DNA from: JACCTU01 sp963737405
GTDB taxonomy: Bacteria; Actinomycetota; Thermoleophilia; Gaiellales; Gaiellaceae
DNA: 64,000 bases
Direction: 5' to 3'
NCBI GenBank assembly: GCA_963737405.1
Contig: CAVTSL010000007.1
Coordinates: forward strand, 124,001-188,000
In this document: one piece after another, positions 41,237 to 50,829 of the stretch
Numbering within the stretch: the first letter of the stretch is position 1
Layout: each line of letters starts with the position of its first letter
Made by a program: the position numbers and the translations under genes
Notes under the pieces: generated by a model
The model's input: the letters and a program-made list of their open reading frames with translations, nothing else
What the model was told of the DNA's origin: nothing
Database searches by the model: none

Positions 41237-42156
41237 CCAAGACGGTCTTCCTCGTCAACCCGGCCTCGGCGAACGGGTCGACGGGAAAGCGGTGGCCGGA
41301 GCTCGCGCACGTCGCCGCGGACCAGGGGCTCGTCGGCGACGCGCTCTTCTCGGAGGCGCCCGGCCAGCTGACCGACCTCGCGCGCCAGGCGGTCGACGAC
41401 GGCGCAGAGCTGCTCGTCGTCGTCGGAGGCGACGGCTCGTTCCACGAGGTCGTGAACGGGGTCGTCGGACGCGACGTCGAGCTCGCGCTGATGATGCGCG
41501 GCACCGGGATGGACTTCCCGCGCACCTACGGCATCCCGACGAAGCCGGCGGACGCCGCCGCGGTCGCGGTCGACGGCCTGACCCGGGAGATCGACCTCGG
41601 CAGGGTGACGTACCGATCGTGGGCGGGCGGCGAGGCGACCGAGTACTTCGCGAACATCGGCAGCGCCGGGATGAGCGCAGCCGTCGCACGGCGCGCGAAC
41701 TCGAAGTCGAAGGCGATGGGCGGCAAGGCGAGCTTCTTCGTCGCGCTCGTCGAGGTCTTCTTCGGCTGGAAGAACGTCGAGATGCGCGTGCGTGTGGACG
41801 GCGAGGAGCGTCGCGCGAAGATCAACAACACGATCGTCGCGAACGGCCAGTACCACGGCGGCGGCATGTGGCTCGCGCCGGAGGCGCGCCCGGACGACGG
41901 CTTGTTCGACGTGCTCGTGTTCGGCGACCTGACGAAGACCGACTTCATCCGCAACGTCGCGAAGATCTACCGCGGCACGCACCTCTCGCACCCGAAGATC
42001 GAGCAGCTTCGTGGGACGACGGTCGAGCTCGACGCGGATCAGCCGCTGCCGATCGAGCTCGACGGCGAGCAGCCGGGAACGACGCCCGCGCGGTTCGAGA
42101 TCGTCCCGCGCGCGCTGAAGATCAGGATTCCGAGGAAGTCTTCCGGCTCGAGCTAG
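41233..42156 (+). CDS. Diacylglycerol/lipid kinase family protein with a CTG start
   Basis: 307 residues. DAGK catalytic domain: TVFLVNPASANGSTGK, VVGGDGSFHEVVNGVVG (nucleotide loop, about 59-75), the MMRGTGMDFPRTYGIP region, YFANIGSAGMSAAVAR, NNTIVANGQYHGGGMWLAPEA and GLFDVLVFGD. It phosphorylates lipid or sphingoid substrates. The family N-terminus begins at a CTG (41233-41235) whose last two bases start the deoD TGA; no ATG, GTG or TTG exists in frame between that stop region and the conserved start. CTG initiation by coupling is therefore inferred. Confidence 0.87.
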   Translation: MTKTVFLVNPASANGSTGKRWPELAHVAADQGLVGDALFSEAPGQLTDLARQAVDDGAELLVVVGGDGSFHEVVNGVVGRDVELALMMRGTGMDFPRTYGIPTKPADAAAVAVDGLTREIDLGRVTYRSWAGGEATEYFANIGSAGMSAAVARRANSKSKAMGGKASFFVALVEVFFGWKNVEMRVRVDGEERRAKINNTIVANGQYHGGGMWLAPEARPDDGLFDVLVFGDLTKTDFIRNVAKIYRGTHLSHPKIEQLRGTTVELDADQPLPIELDGEQPGTTPARFEIVPRALKIRIPRKSSGSS

Positions 42157-42433
42157 CGCTCGTCTTCCGCGCGCTCGACGTCTTCCGTGCGGTTGACGGA
42201 GACGAGGAGGAGGCCTTCGAGAGCTTGTCGACCTTCTTCTCGAGGGCGTCGAGCCGCTTCTCGAGCTGGTCGATGCCGCGGACCTTCTGCGAGAGCGCGT
42301 CGAGCTGGTCGCGCATCGACGTCATCGCGCCCATGACGCGGTCCGCGCCGCCCGACGAGGCGAGTCGGCTCAGCGCCTCCTCACCCGCGTCGGCGAGCCG
42401 CGCGAGCAGATCCTTCTGTCCCTTCTCCGGCAT
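42122..42433 (-). CDS. Small coiled-coil protein with Ser/Lys-rich tail
   Basis: 103 residues. Helical LLARLADAGEEALSRLA, then coiled-coil heptads (MRDQLDALSQKVRGIDQLEKR, LDALEKKVDKLSK; about 38-75), then a basic Ser/Ala/Lys tail of alternating ARKTS units. The design resembles phasin-like or DNA-binding Lys-rich-tail proteins, but no family is certain. ATG follows AAAGGAG by 5 nt. Converges with the lipid kinase and overlaps its last 35 nt. Confidence 0.75.
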   Translation of the reverse strand: MPEKGQKDLLARLADAGEEALSRLASSGGADRVMGAMTSMRDQLDALSQKVRGIDQLEKRLDALEKKVDKLSKASSSSPSTARKTSSARKTSASSSRKTSSES

Positions 42434-42478
42434 CCACGCTCCTTTGCGTCGGGTTTCCGCTCCCGTACCCTGCCACAC

Positions 42479-44254
42479 GTGCGCGCACGCACACTGATCG
42501 TCGTGGCGGCGCTCTGCGCGACGGCCGCGCTCGCCGCAGGCGCGGCGCCGCCGCCCGCAACGACGCTCGGGGGCACGATCGTCGACCGGAACGGCGACGG
42601 CCGCCTCGACGCGGCGCCGGGCGAGGCACGGACGGTCAGGGTCGAGCTCGGCCAGCCGGTCGCGGGGCGCGAGGGCAGGCGTCGCGAGCTGATCTCGTTC
42701 GTCCAGCTGACGGACTTCCAGCTCGTCGACGAGGAGTCGCCCGCGCGGGTCGAGCTCGTCGACCGCTACGGCGGGTCGCTCAACGCCGCGTACCGGCCGC
42801 AGGAGGGGCTCACCCCCTTCGTGATGGAGGAGACCGTGCGCCAGGTGCGCCGCCTGCGAAGCCCCATCGACAACCGGCGGCCCGAGCTCGTGATCACGAC
42901 CGGCGACAACGTCGACAACACGCAGCAGAACGAGACGCGCTGGTACATCGACCTGCTCGACGGCGGCGTCGTCAACCCGAACTCCGGCACCGACCCGGGT
43001 GTCTGCCGGGTCCCGAAGCGCGGCCGCCTCTACCAGGGCGTCAAGGGCGGCGGGTTCTACTACGACCCGGACGGCAGCGGTCGCGGGCGGGACGGCCCCG
43101 GCTACGCGCCGACCGCCGCCGCGAACCGCCGCTCGATCGCTCGCGGCAACGTCGTGCGCGACTACCCGGGCCTCTACGAGCTGATGAACCGGCCGTTTCG
43201 CGCGGTCGGGCTCGGGCTTCCCTGGTACTCCGTCTTCGGCAACCACGACGGCCTCGTCCAGGGCAACCTCCCGAGCAACGACCTCTTCGCGCTCGCCGCC
43301 GTCGGCTGCGTCAAGCCGGTGCGCCTGTCGCAGCGAGGGCTCGACGAGATCCGGGCGCTCGTCGCGGGCGGCCTCGACGACCAGGAGCGCTCACGCGTCG
43401 TGCAGATCCTCGCGCGCGACCTCGTGGAGACGGTCTTCGGCCCGCAGATCACACGCAGCCGCTGGACGCCGGTGCTGCGCGACACGCGGCGGAAGCTCCT
43501 CTCGCGGCCCGAGTACCTCCAGCTGCACTTCACGACGCGCGGCCGGCCGGTGGGCCACGGGTACGGCGCTGCGGACGCGCCGCGCGGCATCGGCTACTAC
43601 GCCTTCTCGCCGAAGCCCGGCCTGCGCTTCGTCGTTCTCGACACCGTCGCCGACAGCGGCGCCGAGGGCAACGTCGACGAGACGCAGTACCTCTGGCTCG
43701 ACGCAGAGCTGCGGGCGGCCGAGGCGCGCCGCGAGCTCATCGTCGTCTTCGGGCACCACCCGATCGCGTCGCTGGTTCAGGCGGCGCCGGGGGTGCACCT
43801 CGGATCGGGGCCCTGCACCTCGGTGCCCGAGCCGATCGAATGCCTGCTCCTTCGCCACCGCGGGGTCGTCGGGCTCGTGGTCGGGCACCAGCACCGCAAC
43901 CGGATCACGCCCCACGCCCGCGCGGGAGACGGCGGGTTCTGGGAGATCGGCACGTCGGCGCACGTCGACTGGCCGCAGCAGTCGCGGCTGCTCGACCTCG
44001 TCGACAACGCGGACGGGACGCTCTCGATCGTCTCGACCGTGTTCGACCAGGGCGCGCCGGCCGTTCCGGGCCCGCGCCCGCCGCGGCGCGGGGCGCTCCT
44101 GAGCCCGCGCGAGGTCGAGTGGCTCGCCTCGGTCGCGCGCGAGCTCTCCTACAACGACCCGCAGGCCGACAACGGCCGCGAGGGGACGCAGGACCGGCGC
44201 GGAGCGCGCACCGATCGAAACGTCGAGCTCGTCCTTCCGAGCCCGTACCGCTAG
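42479..44254 (+). CDS. Secreted TIGR03767-type metallophosphoesterase
   Basis: 591 residues with a signal peptide (TLIVVAALCATAALAAGA, about 4-22). Calcineurin-like core: ISFVQLTDFQLVDEESPAR (first metal Asp), LVITTGDNVDNTQQNETRWY, FGNHDGLVQGN (Asn/His), VVFGHHPIASL and VVGHQHRNRI. The insertion-rich sequence and length fit the actinobacterial TIGR03767 (PPA1498-like) family. It probably hydrolyses extracellular phosphate esters. GTG start 45 bp from the divergent coiled-coil gene. Confidence 0.9.
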   Translation: MRARTLIVVAALCATAALAAGAAPPPATTLGGTIVDRNGDGRLDAAPGEARTVRVELGQPVAGREGRRRELISFVQLTDFQLVDEESPARVELVDRYGGSLNAAYRPQEGLTPFVMEETVRQVRRLRSPIDNRRPELVITTGDNVDNTQQNETRWYIDLLDGGVVNPNSGTDPGVCRVPKRGRLYQGVKGGGFYYDPDGSGRGRDGPGYAPTAAANRRSIARGNVVRDYPGLYELMNRPFRAVGLGLPWYSVFGNHDGLVQGNLPSNDLFALAAVGCVKPVRLSQRGLDEIRALVAGGLDDQERSRVVQILARDLVETVFGPQITRSRWTPVLRDTRRKLLSRPEYLQLHFTTRGRPVGHGYGAADAPRGIGYYAFSPKPGLRFVVLDTVADSGAEGNVDETQYLWLDAELRAAEARRELIVVFGHHPIASLVQAAPGVHLGSGPCTSVPEPIECLLLRHRGVVGLVVGHQHRNRITPHARAGDGGFWEIGTSAHVDWPQQSRLLDLVDNADGTLSIVSTVFDQGAPAVPGPRPPRRGALLSPREVEWLASVARELSYNDPQADNGREGTQDRRGARTDRNVELVLPSPYR

Positions 44255-44284
44255 GCACGAGCCGCCAACTGTAAGAGGTTCGTG

Positions 44285-44303
44285 AAAAAACGTCCTCAGG
44301 ACG
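44285..44303 (-). terminator. Weak minus-strand terminator
   Basis: CGTCC-TCA-GGACG hairpin (44291-44303) followed on the minus strand by six T. Suited to end the DUF2339-DUF3999-sirtuin transcript, whose last gene stops about 216 nt before it. The stem is only 5 bp. Confidence 0.4.
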
Positions 44304-44372
44304 GCGAACGCGCTGACCGATACCCCTTTCGAGCGTCGAAGTAGCCGAGGACATTCCTACGCTGCGAGAGAG

Positions 44373-44522
44373 ATGACCCCCCAGACGCACCAGCACAAGC
44401 AGACGAGCATCACCCACGCGATCCGGCAGCGAAGCGGGATCCCGTTCGAGGTCGAGCGGAAGGTCTGCGCCGACTGCAAGCGCGTGCTCGACGAGAAGCC
44501 GCTCCGCCGCGCCGCGGCCTAG
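44373..44522 (+). CDS. 49-residue protein with a CxxC motif
   Basis: Too short for ordinary gene calling. ATG, then His/Gln/Thr-rich start (MTPQTHQHKQTSITHAIRQ), RSGIPFEVERKVCADCKRVL with one CxxC (about 36-39), and a basic tail. Coding is supported by in-frame Glu-Arg-Lys-Val-Cys-x-x-Cys character, a start 118 bp from the previous stop and an end that overlaps the sirtuin stop in a CTAG, as seen for other converging pairs here. It may bind zinc through a dimer. Function unknown. Confidence 0.6.
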   Translation: MTPQTHQHKQTSITHAIRQRSGIPFEVERKVCADCKRVLDEKPLRRAAA

Positions 44523-45255
44523 CCGCAGCTCCTCGACGACCCGGCCGAGGATCTCCCCGGCCGTTCCCTCGATCCGCAGCTCTGCCCGCTCGTCGAGCGC
44601 GGTCGGCCCGCGGTTGACGATCGCGAGCGCACCGCCTGCGCCGAGGGTCTCGAGCGGCAGCCCCGCGACGGGGTGCACCTCGAGCGTCGACCCGACGACG
44701 AGCAGCAGCCGGGCCGAGCGGGCGAGCTCGAAGGCGCGGTCGATCGCGGCCACCGGGAGCAGCTCGCCGAACATCACGACGTTCGGCTTGAGGATCGCCC
44801 CGCAGCTCGGGCACGCCGGAGCGGGCGCGTCCTCGAGCAGGGCGACGACCTCGTCGAAGGTCGCCTCGGCACCGCAGCGCAGGCACACGGACGTCGCGAT
44901 CGAGCCGTGCACCTCGACGACGTCCTCCGAGCCGGCGAGCGTGTGGAGGCGATCGACGTTCTGCGTGATCACGGCGCTCAGCAAGCCACGCCGCTCGAGC
45001 TCGGCGAGCGCGAGGTGCGCCGCGTTCGGACGCGCGTCTCGTACGACACCGAGCCGCTCGACCGTAGAGCTCCCAGACCTTCACCGGGTCGCGCCGGAAG
45101 GCCTCGATCGTCGCGTACTCCATCGGGTCGTACTGCGCCCAGATCCCGGTCGCGGAACGGAAGTCCGGGATCCCGCTCTCGGTCGAGACCCCCGCGCCCG
45201 TCAGCGCGACGCACGGCTGGCGCTCGCGGATGAGCGCGGCGAGCCGTCTATGCAC
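44519..45255 (-). CDS. Sir2-family NAD-dependent protein deacylase, frameshifted
   Basis: About 244 residues after correction. NAD site VALTGAGVSTESGIPDFRSA (about 19-38), TQNVDRLHTLAG, the catalytic His in VEVHGSI, a four-Cys zinc site (CLRCGAE, CPSCGAI), KPNVVMFGELLP, VGSTLEVHPVAGLP and IVNRGPTALDERAELRI. The frame breaks near 45062; deleting one base gives LYGERLGVVRDARPNAAHLA. The C-terminus then has no stop until deep inside the neighbouring gene, but deleting one more base near 44523 ends it at TAG 44519-44521, overlapping the 49-residue gene's stop. GTG start overlaps the DUF3999 stop by 8 nt. Confidence 0.87.
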
Positions 45256-46421
45256 GCCGGCGCAGCGCGAGGAAGCCCGCGGCCGCGACGACGAGCGCGG
45301 CCACCGCGAGCGCGCCCTGCACGAGCCACCGGTAGCGCTCGCCGAAGGTCTCGCCGGGCAGCTCGAATGCGGGGTTCGCCGTCTCGCGCGGAAGCCGCGA
45401 CGGGTCGAGCACCGCGATCGGCCGCTCGACCGGCAGGCGGGCGAACTCGTAGCTCGGCGGTCGCACGTCGGCACCGTAGAGGAGTCGGAGCGGCGCCGGA
45501 TGCCCGCCCTCGACCATCAGCGCGAACGACGGCCCGAAGCTCTCGCTGCGAACGCCGCGAAGCGGCGGGTCGTCGCCGTTCTCAATCGTCACGCGCAGGT
45601 AGCGGAAGCGCGAGTCGAGCCGGAGCGCCGGTGAGACGAGACCCGGGCGCGCGCGTCATGCGACCCTGCGCGACGATCACGAACGTCCCCCGGTCGTTCG
45701 ATCCCTCGACGACGACCGGGCGGTCGTAGCGGAGACCGGCCGCTCGGAGCTCGAGCCGCGTCACGGGAACGCCCGGCAGGCCGAAGTCGAGCGTCGACAC
45801 CGTCGTGCGGGCCCGGTTCTCGGCGCCGAGCGTCGCGTGCCGCCGCCGCACGAGGTCCGGGCGCTCGAACGCGCCCAGCACCGTCGCTCCCGTGATCGTC
45901 GCGACGCCGGTCGCGCGAAGCTCGAGGAAGCGGTAGTCGGTCGGCGGCAGGACGATCGTCGTGCTGCGCGCGCTCTCGGCACCGCGCACGTCGTACACCG
46001 TCGTCGTCGAGAGCCGCGTGAACCGACCGTCGCGACGGTCTGCGCCGAACGCCGTGACCCGGCCGACGAAGTTCCCGCCCGCGATGCCGAGCTCGACTCG
46101 CTCGTAGACGCGGCGCACCCGCCCGACGTCGACGAGCGCAACGGCGGCGTCCCCTTGTCTGCCGCTGTTCAGGACCGCCGCGTCGCGGCCGATCGCGAGG
46201 CGTCCTTCCGGGACGCGGCGCCACGGCACTTGGTTCCCGTCGGCATCGACGACGCGCACGTCGGCGAACCCCTCGCGTGCGTGTCCGAGCATCGACCCGT
46301 CGGGCTCGAACGCGACTCGACCCGACGCGACCGGTGCCGGCAGCTCGCGGGTGTAGCGGAACTCGTCCTGCTGCACGCCGCCCGCGACCGCCGCGGCCGC
46401 AACGACCGCGACGAGCTTCAC
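45248..46421 (-). CDS. DUF3999-like membrane-anchored protein, one +1 frameshift
   Basis: About 390 residues. An N-terminal signal (VKLVAVVAAAAVAGGV) precedes a long beta-rich exported part (FRYTRELPAPVASGRVAFEP, RLSTTTVYDVRGAES, TDYRFLELRATGV, PVVVEGSNDRGTFVIVAQG) and a C-terminal membrane helix (WLVQGALAVAALVVAAAGFL) with a basic tail. The order and sequence fit DUF3999. The frame breaks in a CG-repeat near 45652; deleting one base joins QGRMTR to RPGLVSPALRLDSRFRYLRV. GTG start overlaps the DUF2339 stop (GTGA); DUF3999 and DUF2339 genes are commonly neighbours. Confidence 0.78.
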
Positions 46422-48449
46422 GATCCGCCCCCGACCTCGTGGCGCATGCGCTGGTAGGCGAACGCCCCGGCGAGCAGCAGCAGCCCGAGCGCGACGAAGG
46501 AGAGGACACGGTAGATCTCGTCGAGCTCCGAAAGGTCGTAGACGATGACCTTCGCGGCCGCGAGCCCGAGCAGTCCGAGGCCGCCGAGCCGCAGCCGCTT
46601 GTCGTCGCGCACGAGGCCGAGCACGACCGCGGCGAGGCCCGCGGCGCTCCAGAAGGCCGAGAGGAGCACCTGCGGCGTCTGACCCGGCTCGAGCTCGCCG
46701 GTCGAGGTCAGGTCGACGATCGCGATCGACGGCAGGTAGATCGCGCCGGCCGCGCCGGTGAGCGTGAGCATCCATTGCAGCGGCTCCGGCGAGCGCCGCG
46801 CCGCGACGAGCGCGGCGGCCGTCGTGGCGGCGATCGCGAGGGCCGCGCTCGCGAGGTCGTCGACGCCGTCGCGAAGCGCGAGCGGCGGCGCCTCGATCAG
46901 GAGCGTGTGCGCGGCGGCGAGCCCGACGAACGCGGTCGGTGCGATGCCGTCGAGGACGGCCACACGCTCCGAGAGCAGCGCGAACGCGATTGCGAGCGCT
47001 GCCCAGGCGACCACGACCCACACGCCCTCGAACGCGATCGGCGCGAGGTACGCGAGCCCGGCGAGCGCGACCACCTGCATCGCGTCGCGGTACTCCCTGC
47101 GCCAGCCCGAGGAGAGCCAGGAGACGAGCCCCGCCGCGACGGTCACGAGCAGCACCGCGACGACTGCGCTCGCGGTCGGCCGTTCGACGAGGTCGTCAGG
47201 CCGCGCGTCGAACGCGAGCGTGTGGATCGCCGCCGCTGCGACGAAGCCCGCCGCCGCGACGTACCCGCGCACGCGGTCCATCCGGCGCGCGAGCCACGCG
47301 AGCAGCACGGCCTCGACCGACCAGGCGGCGACGAGCGCCGGGCCGTCGAGCGCCAGCGCCGCGCCGATCGCCGAGAGGCCGATCCCGACGGCGAGGAGCA
47401 GCAGCGAGACCTCGCGGGAGATCCGTCCGCGGAGCGTCGCCGCGCCGAGCGCGACGTGCACGACCGCGACGCCGATCACCCAGCCGGTCGCCGCATCGCC
47501 GTGATCCGCCGCGTCGAGCATCAGCCAACCCGCGCCGGAGGTCAGGATCGCGTCGGCGAGCAGCAGGCTCGCGGAGGAGAAGCGGAGCTTCGCGGTCGGG
47601 ACGCGGAGCTCGAACCCGACGGCGGCGACGACGTACACGACCCAGAAGCAGCCGAGCACGGCGAGTGCGAGCGGGAGCGTGTCGTCGTACGCGTCGGCGA
47701 GCCACGCGATCAACTGGGGTGCGCTCGTGACGAACGCGGCGGCCGCCAGCCAGTCCCACTTCTTCCAGAGCAGCACGCCGGTCGCGGAGACGAGCGCGAT
47801 CGCCATGAACGCGAGCGCGACGTCCGAGGTTCCCGAGTCGACGAGGACCGGCGAGAGGAGCGCGCCGATGATCCCGATCCCCGCGATCTCGCGCGACTCC
47901 CAGCGGACGGCGATCAGCGTCGAGACCAGGCCGACGAGTCCCGCCACGAACAGCCCGACGACGGGATCGACCAGGTCGTAGAGCGTGGTCGCCGCCGTCG
48001 TCGACGCGTAGAGCGCGCCGATCGCGGCCGCCACGAGCGCGAGCGAGGCCTGCGTCCGGCCCTTCCGCTCGTAGAGGTAGAGACCGAGGCCGAGCAGGAC
48101 AGACGAGCCGAGGTACGCGAGCGCGACCCGCGTCGGCTCGTCGATCCAGCCGCGCCGAAGCGCCGTCGCGAGGAAGAAGATCGCGCCGATGAAGACGGCG
48201 AGCGCGCCCGCCCAGGCGAGCACCCGGCCGCCGAGGAGCTCCTCGAGGTCGATCGACGGCGCGCGGAACGGCTCGCGCGGAGGCGGAGGCGGAGCTGCAG
48301 GACGCGGCGGCGCCGGCGGAGCGGGCGGGGCGGCCTGGACAGTGGGCGCCGAAGGAGCGGCGGCCGGGCGCTCGAGACGCGCGACGCGCTCGCGGAGCTC
48401 GTCGACGGTGCGTTCGAGGCGTTCGATTCTGTCGTCGTCGTATCGCATG
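46418..48449 (-). CDS. DUF2339-family polytopic membrane protein
   Basis: 676 residues. A coiled-coil start (MRYDDDRIERLERTVDELRE) and a Pro/Ala linker (about 30-70) lead into more than twenty hydrophobic helices, starting with GRVLAWAGALAVFIGAIFFL and ending LLLLAGAFAYQRMRH. Family DUF2339; role unknown, thought to be envelope-related. The ATG at 48449 is chosen at the coiled-coil start, 3 nt from a 12-bp palindrome; the open frame upstream crosses that element. First gene of the DUF2339-DUF3999-sirtuin operon. Confidence 0.88.
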
Positions 48450-48451
48450 TT

Positions 48452-48463
48452 TGCTATATAGCA
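48452..48463. promoter_or_regulatory. 12-bp palindromic operator at the DUF2339 start
   Basis: TGCTATATAGCA, a perfect palindrome and one of the few A/T-rich spots in the window, 2 nt before the DUF2339 start codon and about 50 bp before the divergent thioesterase start. A bound repressor would block both. The sequence resembles PadR/GntR-type sites; the regulator is not in the neighbourhood. Confidence 0.5.
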
Positions 48464-48512
48464 CGTTTGCGATGAAATGCAACCTCTCCGTGCCTGGGAG
48501 AAGATTTCGGCA

Positions 48513-48929
48513 GTGGAGGCCGCTTCCTCGACCGATATCCGCGTCCGCTTCGCCGAGACCGACGCGCAGGGGATCGTCCACAACAGCGTCTACCTCGTCT
48601 GGTTCGAGCTCGCCCGCGTCGAGTACCTGGAGCGGTACGCCGGCGGCTACCCGGAGCTCCGCGAGCGCGGCGTGGAGGCGCTCGTGACGGAGACGCACGT
48701 GCGGTACCGCGAGCCGGCGCACTTCGACGAGCGCCTGATCGTGCGCACGAGCTGCCGCGACGTGCGGGGCGCACGCTTTCGCTTCGTCTACGAGGTCGTC
48801 CGCGGCGGGACGACGATCGCCGACGGCGAGACCGCGCACGCGTGCGTCGACGCTGCGACGTTCCGCCCGACCCGCGTGCCCGGCTGGCTCGCAGAGGCGA
48901 TCGCCCGGGCGGAGGGGGCTACGGCTTAG
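48513..48929 (+). CDS. Acyl-CoA thioesterase, 4-hydroxybenzoyl-CoA thioesterase/YbgC type
   Basis: 138 residues from the GTG, hot-dog fold. RVRFAETDAQGIVHNSVYLVWFELARVEYLE carries the family's catalytic Asp and the H-N signature (shown in pieces: FAETDAQGIVHN, YLVWFELARVEYLE); later VRYREPAHFDERLIV. It hydrolyses acyl-CoA thioesters. An ATG 12 codons upstream (48477) is an alternative start but lacks a ribosome site and adds non-family sequence; GGGAG lies upstream of the GTG. Tail overlaps VanW by 11 nt. Confidence 0.9.
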   Translation: MEAASSTDIRVRFAETDAQGIVHNSVYLVWFELARVEYLERYAGGYPELRERGVEALVTETHVRYREPAHFDERLIVRTSCRDVRGARFRFVYEVVRGGTTIADGETAHACVDAATFRPTRVPGWLAEAIARAEGATA

Positions 48930-50796
48930 GCGCCTTGGGAGGCGGCGGGGCCGGCGTCGTCGGTGTCGTGGGCGTCGTCGGCGTCGTCGTGGTCGGTGTG
49001 GAGGTCGTCGGCGGCTTCGGCTCTTCCTTCTGCTTCGTGCCGACGCGGATCACACGCTTCTCGCCGCGGTAGTTCGTCCGCCACGACTCGTCGTAGAGGA
49101 CGCTGCCGTCCTTCTCGTAGACCGTTCGCTTCACCAGGACGGTGCTGGGTGCCGAGCCCGACTCCTCGACGACCTTCGTCCCGACGAACAGCGTCGCATC
49201 GGGGATGCGCTCGATCGGAGGCTGGCCGGTCGTCTCGAGCGGGCCTGGCACGCTGACGACGCGCCTGCCCGTCGGCGAGCCGGCAAGCGTGATCGAGATG
49301 CCGTCGCGACCGATGCCGCCGAGGACGACGATCCACTTCCCGGTGTCGTTCAGGAACTTCAGGTCGAGGTCCGGATAGTTGACGGTGGCGTCGCGGCCGG
49401 TCGGGTAGCGGCTGATGTAGAGCGAGTGCGGGTTGCGCTCGAGCACCTTGACGCCCGCCTCCCACGCAGCGTTGAACACCGTCGTCGCGACCTGGGAGAC
49501 GCCGCCGCCGACGTCCTCCTCGTACTCGCCGCCGACGATCACGGGCGCGACGCGGAAGCCGCGCTCGAGCGTGCGGGGTCCGACCTCCTGGTTGAGCGAG
49601 AACGTGCCGCCCGGCGGGACGAGCGTCCCGTCGATCAGCTTGACGGCGAGCTGGAGGTTGTTGATCCGGTCCGCAGTGCCGGAGTAGAAGGTCGAGTAGG
49701 AGGCCAGCGTCTGCTTGATCCCGTACGACCGCGCCTTCTCGGTCGTGAAGGCCGGGCTCTTCGTCGAGACGACGACCGTGCCGACGCGCCGGCCCGCCGG
49801 CGCGACCACCGCGCCGAGAATCGCGCGCCGCGTCGCGTCGACATCGATCTGGACGCCCTTGCGGTCGGGGACGATCGCGATCGCGCCGTCACCCGTCTGG
49901 ACGAACCGTGCGTCCGCCGGCGGCTTGCCGACCGTCCGGGCGAACCGCTCGAACCACGACTCGGCGCCGGGGCCGCCGATCGCGAGCTCGGTCGCGCCGT
50001 CGCGGGGAAGCGCGAGGAGCGGCGCGATCTTGGCCGGGCGCAGCCGCCACCACGTCTTGCCGAGCTCGAGCCGGATCGGCGCCGAGAGCGCCTGCCGCGT
50101 CTGGTCGCGCGCGGTCGAGAGATCGTCGGCCGACACCTTCGGCTGCGCCACCCTCACCGGCAGCGCCGTCGGCGCGCGCGAGAGCGAGGCGAGCGCGCCC
50201 ACGATCGTGGCGGCAGCGGCCTCGCGGTCGAGGACGCGGCCCATGTGCCCCGGCACGACGAGCGGCTTCCGCGCCCGGAGCACGATCGCGGCCTCGCGGA
50301 CCGGCTGGTCGAGCTCCTTCGAGAGCTGGTCGAGCTGGTAGTCGAGCGCGGGCTCGTAGACCTTCGCCGGCGGTGCGATGTCGGTGCCGAAGACGCGCAC
50401 CCGGACCCGCTGGAGCCCGCGGAACGGGCCGAGCCCGTCCCCCTGGTGCAGAGCAGCGTCGACCGCCGAGCCCCAGTCCGCCTCGACGCCGAGGCGGTGC
50501 GGCGTGATGCGCCAGCGCCGCTCGCCGCTGACGAAGACGACGGGGACGTCCTCGAGCGCCTTCGCGCGGCCCTCGAGCAGCCTCTGGGCCTCTGCCGGCG
50601 TCATTCCACCGACGCTCACGCCCGCGATCGAGACGCCGGCCGGGATCCTGGAGGGCGAGCCCGCGAAGACGGCCCCGAAGAGCGCTGCCAGGGCCAGCGC
50701 GACCGCCACCCCGGCGGCGACGCCCTGCCAGAGCAGGCGGGAGCGCGCGCGTCGTCTACGCGTGCCGAGCGCGCTGCTCTGGGCCCCCGCAGACAC
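48919..50796 (-). CDS. VanW-family cell-wall protein with putative peptidoglycan-binding repeats
   Basis: 625 residues. A cytoplasmic basic start, one membrane helix (GVAAGVAVALALAALFGAVF, about 25-45), then two repeats of the PG_binding_4 type (IPAGVSIAGVSVGGMTPAEA), the VanW domain (about 365-500: YSTFYSGTADRINNLQLA, DGTLVPPGGTFSLNQEVGPRT, GGGVSQVATTVFNAAWEAG), a G5-like region and a Thr/Pro-rich tail (TSTPTTTTPTTPTTP). Extracytoplasmic, wall-associated. Start ATG... as GTG/ATG at 50796. Same strand as the SDR gene, 33 bp apart. Confidence 0.9.
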   Translation of the reverse strand: MSAGAQSSALGTRRRRARSRLLWQGVAAGVAVALALAALFGAVFAGSPSRIPAGVSIAGVSVGGMTPAEAQRLLEGRAKALEDVPVVFVSGERRWRITPHRLGVEADWGSAVDAALHQGDGLGPFRGLQRVRVRVFGTDIAPPAKVYEPALDYQLDQLSKELDQPVREAAIVLRARKPLVVPGHMGRVLDREAAAATIVGALASLSRAPTALPVRVAQPKVSADDLSTARDQTRQALSAPIRLELGKTWWRLRPAKIAPLLALPRDGATELAIGGPGAESWFERFARTVGKPPADARFVQTGDGAIAIVPDRKGVQIDVDATRRAILGAVVAPAGRRVGTVVVSTKSPAFTTEKARSYGIKQTLASYSTFYSGTADRINNLQLAVKLIDGTLVPPGGTFSLNQEVGPRTLERGFRVAPVIVGGEYEEDVGGGVSQVATTVFNAAWEAGVKVLERNPHSLYISRYPTGRDATVNYPDLDLKFLNDTGKWIVVLGGIGRDGISITLAGSPTGRRVVSVPGPLETTGQPPIERIPDATLFVGTKVVEESGSAPSTVLVKRTVYEKDGSVLYDESWRTNYRGEKRVIRVGTKQKEEPKPPTTSTPTTTTPTTPTTPTTPAPPPPKAPKP

Positions 50797-50829
50797 CGGG
50801 CCAAGAGTAGCGACCGTTACAAAGCCTCC

